From the NCBI RefSeq assembly GCF_964204645.1, contig NC_134026.1:17566650-17630649 (forward strand): 64,000 bases of DNA, written 5' to 3'. Below the pieces are notes generated by a model, which did no database searches, was not told the DNA's origin, and saw only the letters and a list, made by a program, of their open reading frames with translations. The translations under genes and the position numbers were made by a program. Origin of the DNA: Tubulanus polymorphus (Eukaryota > Nemertea > Palaeonemertea > Tubulaniformes > Tubulanidae). Shown piece after piece: positions 11,591-22,353 of the stretch (positions within the stretch are counted from its first letter, which is position 1; the number at the start of each line of letters is the position of its first letter).

Positions 11591-13650
11591 CTGAGCCTCC
11601 AGGTTACCTGTGATACCAACGATACCGAGGATACCTGTCTCATGGCCTGTTGGACCCCAGGGTACCTGTGATACCGACGATACCGAGGACACCTGTCTCC
11701 CGGCCTGTGAGCCTCCAGGTTACTTGTGATACCAACGATACCTACGATACCGAGGATACCTGTCTCACGGCCTGTGAGTCTCAGGTTACCTGTGATACCA
11801 ACGATACCTGCGATACCGAGGATACCTGTCTCCCGGCCTGTGAGCCTCCAGGTTACCTGTGATACCAACGATACCTACGATACCGAGGATACCTGTCTCC
11901 CGGCCTGTGAGCCTCCAGGTTACCTCTGATACCTGTGATACCAACGATACCGAGGATACCTGTCTCACGGCCTGTGGGACCCCAGGGTACCTGTGATACC
12001 AACGATACCTGTGATACCGAGGATACCTGTCTCACGGCCTGTGAGCCTCCAGGTTACCCGTGATACCAACGATACCAAGGATACCTGTCTCAAGGCCTGT
12101 GAGTCTCAGGTTACTTGTGATACCAACGATACCTGCGATACCGAGGATACCTATCTCCCGGCCTGTGAGTCTCCAGGTTACCTGTGATACCAACGATACC
12201 GAGGATACCTGTCTCCCGGCCTGTGAGCCTCCAGGTTACCTCTGATACCTGTGATACCAACGATACCGAGGATACCTGACTCATGGCCTGTGGGACCCCA
12301 GGGTACCTGTGATACCAACGATACCTGTGATACCGAGGATACCTGTCTCACGGCCTTTGAGCCTCTAGGTTACCTGTGATACCAACGATACCGAGGATAC
12401 CTGTGTCAAGGCCTGTGAGTCTCAGGTTACCTGTGATACCAACAATACCTGCGATACCGAGGATACCTGTCTCCCGGCCTGTGAGTCTCCAGGTTACCTG
12501 TGATACCAACGATACCTACGATACCGAGGATACCTGTCTCCCAGCCTGTGAGCCTCCAGGTTACCTCTGATACCTGTGATACCAACGATACCGAGGATAC
12601 CTGACTCATGGCCTGTAGGACCCCAGGGTACCTGTGATACCAACGATACATGTGATACCGAGGATACCTGTCTCACGGCCTGTGAGCCTCCAGGTTACCT
12701 GTGATACCAACGACACCGAGGATACCTGTCTCATGGCCTGTGGGACCCCACGGTACCTGTGATACCAACGATACCTGTGATACCGAGGATACCTGTCTCA
12801 CGGCCTGTGAGCCGCCAGGTTACCTGTGATACCAACGATACCTACGATACCGAGGATACCTGTCTCAAGGCCTGTGAGTCTCAGGTTACCTGTGATACCA
12901 ACGATACCTGCGATACCGAGGATACCTGTCTCCCGGCCTGTGAGTCTCCAGGTTACCTGTGATACCAACGACACCGAGGATACCTGTCTCATGGCCTGTG
13001 GGACCCCAGGGTACCTGTGATACCAACGATACCTGTGATACCGAGGATACCTGTCTCACGGCCTGTGAGCCGCCAGGTTACCTGTGATACCAACGATACC
13101 TACGATACCGAGGATACCTGTCTCAAGGCCTGTGAGTCTCAGGTTACCTGTGATACCAACGATACCTGCGATACCGAGGATACCTGTCTCCCGGCCTGTG
13201 AGCCTCCAGGTTACCTGTGATACCAACGATACCTACGATACCGAGGATACCTGTCTCACGGCCTGTGAGCCTCCATGTTACCTGTGATACCAACGATACC
13301 TACGATACCGAGGATACCTGTCTCACGGCCTGTGAGTCTCAGGTTACCTGTGATACCAACGATACCTGCGATACCGAGGATACCTGTCTCCCGGCCTGTG
13401 AGCCTCCAGGTTACCTGTGATATCAACGATACCTACGATACCGAGGATACCTGTCTCACGGCCTGTGAGCCTCCATGTTACCTGTGATACCAACGATACC
13501 TACGATACCGAGGATACCTGTCTCAAGGCCTGTGAGTCGAAGGTTACCTGTGATACCAACGATACCTACGATACCGAGGATACCTGTCTCCCGGCCTGTG
13601 AGCCTCCAGGTTACCTGCGATACCGATGATACCGAGGATACCCACGATAT
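11591..13650. repeat. 67-bp minisatellite, main block
   Basis: About 30 copies of the same unit in the opposite orientation (GATACCAACGATACCTACG, then GATACCGAGGATACCTGTCTC). A variant unit carrying GGGACCCCAGGGTACC recurs at about 11660, 11980, 12300, 12625, 12740 and 13000. This gives a higher-order period near 320 bp, shortened to about 120-260 bp at the right end. Stretches around 12759-13016 and 13017-13220 are nearly identical, which points to recent local amplification. Confidence 0.9.
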
Positions 13651-13699
13651 CTTGGTGATTCTCAAAACCTCGACGGAGCGCTCCTGATGTCGTACGTTG

Positions 13700-14145
13700 G
13701 TGAATTACGATTACGATTACGATTTATTTACACTCCAACCATTTCCATGGTATATGGAGGAAAACTATTACACATGTATATACAAATATTTACAAAACAA
13801 CACTAAAGTGATTAAAATTTAGAGAATGAAAACGTAACGAATATATATATATATATATACATCAACTATTTACAATACTATATATACTATTATATACATC
13901 AACTATTTACAATACTATATATACTATTGGAGGGATCTATATACATCTAAGCCGGTCTTAATGAATTTAGCTAAGTTGACCGTTGGGTTTTTCAGAATAT
14001 CAAGGGTATTAAAGGTATTCAAATTCAAAAAGTTTTTGCGTTGTTCGTTAAGTAAGGTACAGTCAAACAGAAAATGGGATTCGTCACCTAAAGTATTACA
14101 AGTGGGGCATATTCTATCGGCTCTGTCTAAATGAAGGTTTGAAAA
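13700..14145 (-). pseudogene. LINE 3' end with GATTAC-type tail
   Basis: The reverse strand between about 14145 and 13930 encodes the C-terminal region typical of CR1/Jockey-like reverse transcriptases: a zinc-knuckle-like DRICPTCNTLGDESHFLFDC, then LLNEQRKNFLNLN and AKFIKTGLDVY. Its 3' UTR runs toward 13700 and ends in a repeated CGTAAT tail (GATTAC on the plus strand, 13703-13722). The copy is strongly 5'-truncated, as is usual after target-primed reverse transcription. TA-rich repeats at 13838-13932 lie in or beside the UTR. Confidence 0.7.
13838..13932. repeat. TA microsatellite and 38-bp duplication
   Basis: A short ATATAT run is followed by two direct copies of ACATCAACTATTTACAATAC with an ATATATACTATT end. 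Confidence 0.8.
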
Positions 14146-14985
14146 TTTGTTTACAGGTAAAAGCTATCGTTTAGTGGCGCCCTCTTGTGGAGTCGCCATC
14201 TTGAATCTGTGTCGAATTACACCGGCTTATAACCCAAAACCCAGTTCCACAGTTGTTGTCACCGAGGAGACAAAAAGATTGAATCTCCTGTCTTTAATTT
14301 GTTCCAGCATAAATTATTTCAATTTTATGCAATGATCCCAAGTATTCTTGAGGCTTTCTGACCTAGAGATGCACAGTGTCCAATTTGTTATTGGAGAACT
14401 AAATCTATGCAGAATGGTTTCCTAGAGATTTGATTATTATAATAAATTAGATGTAAAATATTCGACAAATTATTTTTTCTTTGTAATTGAGTAATTGATT
14501 GATTGGTGCCATTGATTGTTTTTGTTTTGGGCTGGAACACGATAATCAGTAGTTTAGACGTGTGACCAGCGATGTCTTTCGTCGCTAATTGAAGTTGATG
14601 TAATTCGGTTAATTTGATGAATACGATAATTTGTCTTTTGACCCATAATAACAATTTCGTTTTTTGTTTCGTTGAGAGTGCGCGAGAGGTCACTAAACGT
14701 CGTATACATCCGCTCCGGTCGTTGATGTATTACAGACGTGGTTACAGTGAGTACAGTATAACTCACTGGAAGTCGTCATGATGTAGTATTACGTAGCATT
14801 GTTTATGAATACAATGGCTATTGAGTAAAAGAGTTCAGTTCTCATCCATGCAAATGAACTGTGTTTTGTTCGTCATCTCCCCGATCCTGAGGACATCGTC
14901 AACTCTCGGTTGGACAGGGACTCGCACCCGATCGCTCCGCTTGGATACGTCATTGATGACGTATTCTCGTGCGGTGACGTCAAGT
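14146..14985. other. Non-coding stretch between two retroelement fragments
   Basis: No gene is supported; two overlapping minus-strand ORFs match nothing I recognise. A CTCF-like site, GTGGCGCCCTCTTGTGG, sits at about 14173-14189. The stretch at 14880-14985 may be a foreign join next to the truncated 5' end of the Penelope-like fragment. Confidence 0.45.
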
Positions 14986-14989
14986 CCGT

Positions 14990-16089
14990 CATGACCCCTT
15001 GGACCCTATTTGTACGACGGACTCCTTTTTTGAATTCAACAATTGTTTTTACGAACAGACATTTGGTATCGCTATGGGAAACCCTCTTAGTCCTATTCTG
15101 GCTAATTTATTCCTAGAACATGTTGAATCTGAAATATTGCCTCTTTATACTGATATTTACCCTAAAATCTGGCTCAGATATGTTGACGATGTTCTGGCTT
15201 TGGTTCCCTTTGACTTCAATGTTGATAACTTTCTTATATATTTAAACTCCCTTTACCCGTCTCTGGCTTTTACATATGAATGGGAATTTAATAGTAAAAT
15301 ACCTTTTCTGGATGTTTTGATTTTTAACTGTGGATCCTTTTTGAAATTCGCGGTTTATAGGAAACCTACCAACGCTGAATCCTACCTCCATTACTTCTCT
15401 TTTACTTCTCCGGATATTAAACTCGGTTTAGCTCAAGGATTATTTCTTCGCGCTTTGAGAATTTGCGACCCCTCATTTCTACCCGATGAAATTCAACATA
15501 TTAACCAATCTCTCAAAAAACTTGCCTACCCCGATTTCATATTGAAAAAAGCTCTCCTTAAAGCTCGTACTACGCATTTTAGAAATAACAACCTTAGAAC
15601 TCCTTACTTGGCTACCGATAAACAGTATTATTGTACCGTATGTACCTTTCCTCGAGAATTCTAAAGTTTCTCTTCGGTCACTAAATAAACAACTTATCTT
15701 TAAATACAATAATAAACTTAGTAACATTTTTATTAATAACAAACCGAAAACTGTGGAATTTATAAAATACCTTGTAAAGTTTGCGACAAAGTATATATAG
15801 GAGAAACAGGTCGGAATCTTAATCAACGCATAAAAGAGCATAAATTAGATGTAAAAAACTTTAAACCTGAAAGCGGAGTTGCTAGTCATGTATTTCAGAC
15901 TTCACACAATTTTGATTTCGCTAATGCCGAATTAATTTACCCTTGCAGCGATAAAACTAAAAGACATATTTTGGAATCTGCATAATAATTGAAAATTCTA
16001 ACAACGTTGTAAACCTAAACAATGGTTTTTCACCCCATAATAAACTTATATCTAAATTCCTCTGTAAACTGGTTAAACTCAACACTTGA
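14990..16089 (+). pseudogene. Penelope-like element: RT and GIY-YIG
   Basis: A 5'-truncated Penelope-like retroelement. The open part at 14999-15664 carries RT motifs: FGIAMGNPLSPILANLFLE, the catalytic LRYVDDVLA near 15176-15200, and FLDVLI with AVYRKPT. A frameshift near 15655 moves the reading to SKVSLRSLNKQL. A second shift leads to the nuclease GIYKIPCKVC...VYIGETGRNLNQRIKEHK at about 15760-15845, the GIY-YIG hallmark of the group. A last shift gives a C-terminus ending in KFLCKLVKLNT and TGA at 16087-16089. The RT N-terminal half is missing. The copy is dead but only lightly damaged. Confidence 0.85.
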
Positions 16090-16390
16090 TTCCCCTTGAT
16101 TATTTGTTATCTGTTCTCTCATCTATTTCAGTCTCTCAACTTGTATTCACCATTGTTTTAATTTAAGTGCCCCCTAGTTTGTCTTTTTACTACTGATTTC
16201 AAGTTCTAATTTATATTTATACTCACTATTGTTGTTTATAATTACCCCTTAGTTTGCTTCCCTTTAATCTATTTTAGCGTGTAACTGTTTCTACGTTAAT
16301 TTTCCTTTAGTTTGTATCATCTCTGATTACTTGAAATAGTCTCTTTGTCTCTGGATTGTATATATATATCTCATAATTTTTGTAGTTTCT
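16090..16390 (+). other. 3' untranslated part of the Penelope-like element
   Basis: T-rich non-coding sequence between the Penelope stop codon and the hammerhead-like motif. It appears to belong to the same element. Confidence 0.5.
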
Positions 16391-16398
16391 CATTATTC

Positions 16399-16428
16399 CT
16401 GAAGATGACTATTAGGATACAGTCGAAA
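16399..16428 (+). ncRNA. Hammerhead-ribozyme-like core in the Penelope 3' region
   Basis: CTGAAGA (16399-16405) fits the hammerhead CUGANGA box. It is followed by GACT, a 10-base loop, the pairing AGTC, and then GAAA (16425-16428). These give the conserved core around stem II. Hammerheads are known in the terminal repeats of Penelope-like elements, and the motif sits about 310 bp after the element's stop codon. I could not settle stems I and III or the cleavage site, so this is a candidate only. Confidence 0.45.
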
Positions 16429-16666
16429 TGTTGAAATATACTACTATCTCGAAGTTTCATTTTCGGACTTTTTCGTTATAATTGTGGGATTCTCTCTACA
16501 TCGCGTCAACACGGATATAGTGTTCTATCAATCGTGAACTTGGACCCACGTCTAGGAAATAGATCTAACCTTCGCTTCCTCCAAAAACAGGAAACAAAAA
16601 CAAACGCTGGTGCCACACTGTCTCTAAATTAAATTAAACTTTATTGATGCAAGTGCCTCATTATAA

Positions 16667-17950
16667 AACTAGGGGTCAAGGGACACCATGCCCACTTGGG
16701 AAATGGTTCCAAATATCTCAACAATCTAACAATTTCAATATTCAACGCCCCCTGGTGACCATATACAGAATCCAATGACCTTGAAACTCACCACAATCAT
16801 AGAACATGTCAGCAGCTACGATTTTGTAATTGATTGTGATAACAAAATATGCCTCGTTACCACTTTAATATGGAAATACTAAGTTATTCTACTATTCAAC
16901 GCCCCCTGGTGACCATATTCAAAACCCAATGACCTTGAAACTCACCACAATCATAGAACATGTCACGAACTATAACTTTGTAATTGATCATGGTAACAAA
17001 ATATGCCTAGGTACCAATATAATAAGGAAATACTAAGTTATTCTACTACTTAACGCCCCCTGGTGACCATATAGAATAACTAATGGCCTTAAAACTTGCC
17101 ACAATCATAGATGATGTCATGAGCTACAACTTTGCAATTGATTGTGGTTACAAAATATGCATTGATACGAATATAATATAGAAATACTAAGATATTGCAT
17201 TATTCAACGCCCCCTGGTGGCCATATACAAAAACCAATGACCTTGAAACTCACCACAGTCATAGAACACGTTATGAGCTATAACTTTCTAAATGATTGTG
17301 GTAACAAAATACGCTTAGGTATCAATATAATGTGGAAAAACTTTTTCCCACTTACGAACGAGTACTGCTGACACCAAGATGGCCGCCAATTGCGTCATAA
17401 TTGGCTGATGAAAAATACCTGTCTCAGGTATAAAACATCCCTTTCCAAAGAATACCCATCACAAATTGCAATGAGAAATGATAAACCAGTAGGAAGCTAC
17501 AGGACTCAGATTTTGGGCCAAAATTAATATTTTTGGGCACTAAAAAGGTCATAGGACGGCCATCTTGAGTCCGATCAACCTAATTTTTGTTATGCTGATG
17601 GGCCTTGGGGGAATTCACATATATCCGAAAGATCAAGGTAATTGATCAAAGCGTCTTCAAAATTCCCCTCAAAAAGTTCAAAAATGTGTAAAAAGTGCTG
17701 ATTTTGGCGAACAACAATGGCTGCCAGTCGGCCATCTTGAATCTGACAGGGCCAGTTTTTGGGCTGAAGATGTGTCTAGGGTAGATACATGTGTAACCCA
17801 AATATCAAGACATTACCTTGAAGCGTCTTCAAAACTTCCCAAAATAACTGGATTCCGTCTACGGACGGACGGACGGACGAACGGACGGACGACGGACGAA
17901 AAGTGAACGCAATAGCCCGCTGGTACAAAAGTCCCAAGTGGGCTAAAAAG
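16667..17950 (-). mobile_element. Helitron-like repeat, family 1, full-length copy A
   Basis: A ~1.28 kb non-coding repeat in reverse orientation. Read on the minus strand, it begins TTTTTAGCCCACTTGGGAC, passes a GTCCGTCCGTCC-type short repeat (17868-17897) and a unique part containing CAAGATGGCC boxes. It then has four tandem ~154 bp core units (16740-17335), and ends TTCCCAAGTGGGCATGG...ACCCCTAG before a T run. GCCCACTTGGGA and TCCCAAGTGGGC are subterminal inverted repeats. The CTAG end, subterminal repeats, tandem core and short repeat recall Helentron-associated (HINE) or bivalve pearl elements. That naming is inference. Confidence 0.75.
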
Positions 17951-18571
17951 GCACTGTGTAAACTGTTGTTTTTTTGCGTTTACACTTCTATGCAAAAAGC
18001 CATAGGCGGTCCAATTTTAAAATGCAGAGTCTGCATAATTTTTTTTTCAGGATTTTTGTCTTCAGAAGACTTCTTAACGTTAAACTTTATTTCCACATTC
18101 AATTCATGGCAATTTCGTGGTTGAAATTTTCCGTACTTATGGGGCCCAGGCATTGATTGGAATTTTACACGAAAACGAGATAAAATAAGGTTTTCAATAT
18201 ATTAAAAAGAAAAAACACCATCGATGAATGCATAGACCGGTTGCCTGTCCCATTCCGAAGATAGACTGGTCGCCTGTCCACTTGCATTCGCAGTCGGAAA
18301 GTATATCGCGACGGGTGTGACTATATCGTGTCTCACAACCACCTTTTGTAGGCTAGTGGGGGCTTAGGTCTAATTGCAATTCAGTGGCTCTAACGCATAC
18401 GCATAAAGGTCTACGAGTTAAAAAATTCAACGAAAGTGGAAATATAATTAAGAGAAAAAATAGAGTGAAACTCGAACACTGGTCCGCGTAGCGTATCCTC
18501 GCTAGACCACTAAACTCGACGAACTTCCACCGATTGTTTTAACTACATATAGCCTCACCTTTCCCTTTCCC
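17951..18571. other. Non-coding stretch with a tRNA-like box pair (minus strand)
   Basis: No gene. On the minus strand around 18535-18465, TTTAGTGGTCTAGCG resembles a pol III A box and GTGTTCGAGTTTC a B box, followed by a T-rich end. This may be the head of a tRNA-derived SINE. It does not fold into a clear tRNA. A 17-bp segment, AGACYGGTYGCCTGTCC, occurs twice at 18233-18280. Confidence 0.35.
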
Positions 18572-19471
18572 TAGTTAAAAGTCAAATTCTCCGGTTCCGG
18601 CGCATCTGCAATAACGATTCGGACCTACACGCAGCGTCCGGAACCGTCCTTAAAGTACTCAGAGGTCGTGGCTACAAAGACCGCGAACTGCGACACATCA
18701 AAAGCCAAGCTCTACGGCACCACGCCGAACGAGATCTACGAGAACAACAACGGGCCAACGAACCGCCGAAAAAGCGTTTACCGCTTATCTTACCTCACTC
18801 CGAAGCCAACCGAACCCTAGCCCGTAACATCCGAACCAGATTTACGGAACTGGCTACGGCCACCGGCCGGTCGGACGAGGTAACCACGGTCACCGCCTAC
18901 ACCAAGCACAAGAGTCTCAAAGATCTCCTAACTTCGTCGCAGCTCAAACCGGAGCCACCCCCTCCCCGAGTCCCCTCTTCACCGCATCGTAACAGAAATA
19001 CTTCCGTTGTTTCCAATTCTTCTATTTCCCAGGTCTACTCAAAGAACTCCGTCAACCCGACGTCGAGGCACCAAGAAATGCAGAACACCGAGATGTCGTA
19101 CGTGTCCACTCGTCCGAGAAACAACCGTTTGCCGCAGCCACAACAAAATGCACGCGATCCGCAGCACAATTAATTGCGCGACCCGTGAAATTGTATACTG
19201 CATCGAATGCACCAAGTGCAACATGCTGTGCGTCGGCCAAACCGGAATGTCTCTACGAGAACGCGTCACGCATCACGTCTCACGCATCAGAACGAAGAAT
19301 TCGACTCCAGTCTCGGACCACTTCAACCAAGTCGACCACACCCGCGAACACTTTCGGGTGTACGGTCTCCAACACCTACCAGGCTCCACGAGACCGATCC
19401 GCGAAGCAGCCGAACAAGACTGGATACGACGACTCGACACGAACACGCCCCGAGGCATGAACGTCCCGTAG
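18572..19471 (+). pseudogene. Second Penelope-like element fragment (linker and GIY-YIG)
   Basis: This element is from a different lineage than the one at 15 kb and is much more GC-rich. The frame starting at about 18572 reads KSQILRFRRICNND, RGRGYKDRELRHIKSQALR, then RLPLILPHSEANRTLARNIR, which is typical of the region between RT and nuclease. A frameshift near 19010-19050 leads to a finger CRTPRCRTC. The GIY-YIG nuclease follows: IVYCIECTKCNMLCVGQTG, SLRERVTHHVSRI and TPVSDHFNQVDH, ending RGMNVP and TAG at 19469-19471. The whole RT palm is missing. Confidence 0.75.
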
Positions 19472-19789
19472 ACCGCCTCACTACAACAATTAACTCTTAC
19501 TACTTTTTTACAGGGATAACCCGCTGCCCGTGCACTAGTGGGGTCTCCAAACCTTCGGTTTGGTCCCCTAACCTCTATCTCTAAACCTAACCCTAGGGAT
19601 AAAACGAACTCTAACCCTCTGGACCCTTTTCTCACCCTCTTGAGGCGTTTGACCCTAACGCAGGCGATTTTCTTTCACAAGCGAATTTCAACCATTTTGT
19701 TCGCAGTGCGCATGCTCTACTGTATTTGTAAACAAATGCACGTGCAATCGAGAACTGTGTCGCTGTAGTTTAACGACTCAAACAAAAAC
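19472..19789. other. Flank between Penelope-like and LINE fragments
   Basis: No gene is supported. The first ~100 bp may be the 3' UTR of the Penelope-like element. Confidence 0.4.
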
Positions 19790-20412
19790 CCAAAACTCCG
19801 ATCCTACAAACTATTTAAATCACGCTTCATTATAGAAAATTATATTGTTGCCAACAACTTCACAAATCGCCGCGAATTCTCCAAATTACGCCTTGGGTCC
19901 CATCATCTCCGTATCGAAACTGGACGACATCACAAACCTCCAATACCGGTTCCCGATAGGATCTGTCAATTTTGCTCAGATCAATCTGTTGACGATGAAC
20001 TGCATTTTCTGATCGACTGTTCATACTCCGACAGTGCCAGGTCTGATATTTTCACGTATTTGGACACTTATAACCGATTTCAGGACCCTGTCTCACTTTG
20101 ATAAATTCGCTTTTCTGATGTCTTACAATAACAACGATCCCGAAATTTCCACAATCGTGTGCGATTTGGTCAATAAACTGGTTAAGCTAAGACTCGACTC
20201 CATTTCATAGTTATTCCTCAGCTTTGCGACTGAGGGCGCTTTTCTAATTATTTCTTGTATAAGTTTTTGTTTTTTTTATGCTACTCTGTATTATGTATTC
20301 TCTATTTAATGTCATTCTTTAATGTTTTTTCCTGTAAATTTATTGCATGTCTTATCCTATGTATAAATGTTATATACGGCGCAATAAATATAAGTTCAAG
20401 TTCAAGTTCAAG
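19790..20412 (+). pseudogene. LINE 3' end with TTCAAG-type tail
   Basis: With one or two frameshifts, 19790-20210 encodes the C-terminus of a CR1/Jockey-like LINE. It reads KLRSYKLFKSRFI, KLRLGSHHLRIETGRHH, a Cys-rich RICQFCSDQSVDDELHFLIDC knuckle, then FAFLMSYNNNDPEI and KLVKLRLDSIS with a stop at about 20210. A T-rich UTR follows, ending in ATAAATATAAG and three GTTCAA repeats (20389-20411). The element is heavily 5'-truncated. Confidence 0.75.
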
Positions 20413-22277
20413 TGTAGGCCTGGTGCCCGCCCACCATATGAGTTATGATGCGCGCGTACGTAATAAAAGTATGTACTTACACTGATACATATGTGTACTA
20501 TACGGTCTACTACTTATCGGATGGAAAATCTGATCATGAACCTGGACAGCGTTTTCTTACTCGATCAAAATGTTTTAGATTTAACACAGTAAAAGACTTT
20601 TTTTGTGCTGTTGATGAGTTCCATTTCAAGCACGCGTGTACAATCATCTGAAAGTTTAACAACCTCCAAAAGTTTATGAGTTGAAATATGAATGAAGGGC
20701 GGTGGCAACAAATCTATTTAAGAATTTTTCATCATGTAGAAAAGATGCCCGGGTTGGCGGGTATATTTGACGCGGTTTTGTTCGTACGAAGGTTAGCCGA
20801 GAACGCAGTGACTACAACGAGTGTAGCGCACGCGGTAGATTGTGTTTACAAACAGAATGGGGAGCATGCGCACTACAAACAAGTGGCGGAAACTCTCATG
20901 TGACAAGGTATATTTCTAAAAGGAAATATACTGCGACAGGTGGTTTTGCAAAGTCATTAAAAATCAAGATCAAAAGCGTCTAAGGATACAATTATTCCGA
21001 TTTTGGAGAGAGAAGTCATAAAGAATGAATAAATTAATGAAGATTAGAAAATCGGAAGTAATAAACGAACAGTTTAAAAGCGGAAGCACCCGTCGCGATA
21101 AAATGAAGATTTAAATAAATTACAAAATCATTATGAAAAACGAAACGAAAAGAAACAAATGCTACCGTTGATAGTATTCACGTACAAATTGTAGAATGAG
21201 AATAGAAAATTTAATTGAATACAAGTCACGATGAGCAAAGAGATTTAGACAATCAACCCGGGGCTTGAAATAAAGAAACTGCTTAAAATGAATAAACTCG
21301 AATGCAAGATCTTTGCTTTCGAATAATTTGTTAATTACAAGATAGACCTAAGGTTCATATAAATCTATATTTTTGAATTTTGAAATCAGGGGTTCTAAAA
21401 ATAGTATTCATCATTAGCGGGACGTCGATTGAATAAAGTAACAATTAAGTATATATGATGAGTATCAATAAAGTATATTTGAACTTGAATTTGAGCCCAC
21501 TAAGTGGTGGTATTGGAAGACACCAGATGGTTCGATCGACTTAATATGCTCCAGCGCCGTGGCGCTGTCGCAAAAAGAAATCGCAAAGTTCTATGCTATG
21601 GTTCTACGATAGATGGGGCTAACCGCAAATCAACAACTATTGCGACATGTGCTATATGTGCGTACGCAGTTGGTGGGTTTTTTGATATACACGGAAATGT
21701 GGCAGCCCGACGTTTTACTTAGTATTCATTTACCGGAATAGTTGGGTGTGAAGCGATTAAAATCGTTTATTCTGTGTACTTTTCCCACAAATTGAGGGTG
21801 GTGCAGTAGAAAGACGGTTACGGGTCATTTAAAACCGGTTAGTATCATTTTAGCTCTCTAATTCTAAAAGGATGTTCGATGGTTGTTAAAGGAATCCCGA
21901 TAGCACAGGCCTACTCGACAGCAATGAAACGTGGGTCCTACAGGAATTAACCTATAGCTTTTCAAATGGGTAATATTACCATAATAGTATCTACAATTTC
22001 TCCAATAATGAGTATTTATTTAGCATATGAAACGTGGAAGTGGATATTTGACCAGATCCGGTTATATTCAAAATACTTCTTAGCCGGATAAATTACAATA
22101 ATTATTTGGTTTAATCATAGTTTCGATCTCAGATCATAGCATAGGCCTAACCACAGTCCGCTGTGGCTTAGCTCATTGGGCTTGCATCCAAAAGTTCTTA
22201 TAAAAAGCTTTATTAGGGAGGCCTAGCTCTTTCAATATTTTGAACTACCAGTAATGCCTATTTTATGCCTTTTTCAG
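20413..22277. other. Upstream region of the NO VEIN-like gene
   Basis: ORFs of 71 and 72 codons at 20688-20903 and 21504-21722 match nothing I know. The second includes the palindromic AGCGCCGTGGCGCT. A tRNA A-box-like TGGCTTAGCTCATTGGG lies near 22162-22178, without a convincing B box. The promoter and first non-coding exon of the downstream gene may be here, but I cannot place them. Confidence 0.4.
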
Positions 22278-22353
22278 GGACTGAAGATTGTGTATCATGT
22301 CAGATTATGAACGGGAAGACGACGAGCCTTTGCCATTGCCAATGGATCCTAGG
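22278..22353 (+). CDS. NO VEIN-like gene, exon 1 (5' UTR and start)
   Basis: The acceptor CTTTTTCAG at 22277 suggests a further upstream non-coding exon. ATG 22297 gives MSDYEREDDEPLPLPMDPR, then a GTAGGT donor, phase 0. This exon is joined to the gene by phase matching only, so it is less certain than exons 3-18. Confidence 0.6.

Noticed and set aside
10524-13687. Many 60-95 codon ORFs on both strands (Ile-Pro-Thr or Asp-Thr rich)
   Set aside because: They come from the 67-bp minisatellite, whose unit has few stops in most frames. Frames shift every unit and both strands are open.
20688-21722. ORFs of 71 and 72 codons upstream of the host gene
   Set aside because: No known domain, no splice or phase support, and lengths expected by chance.
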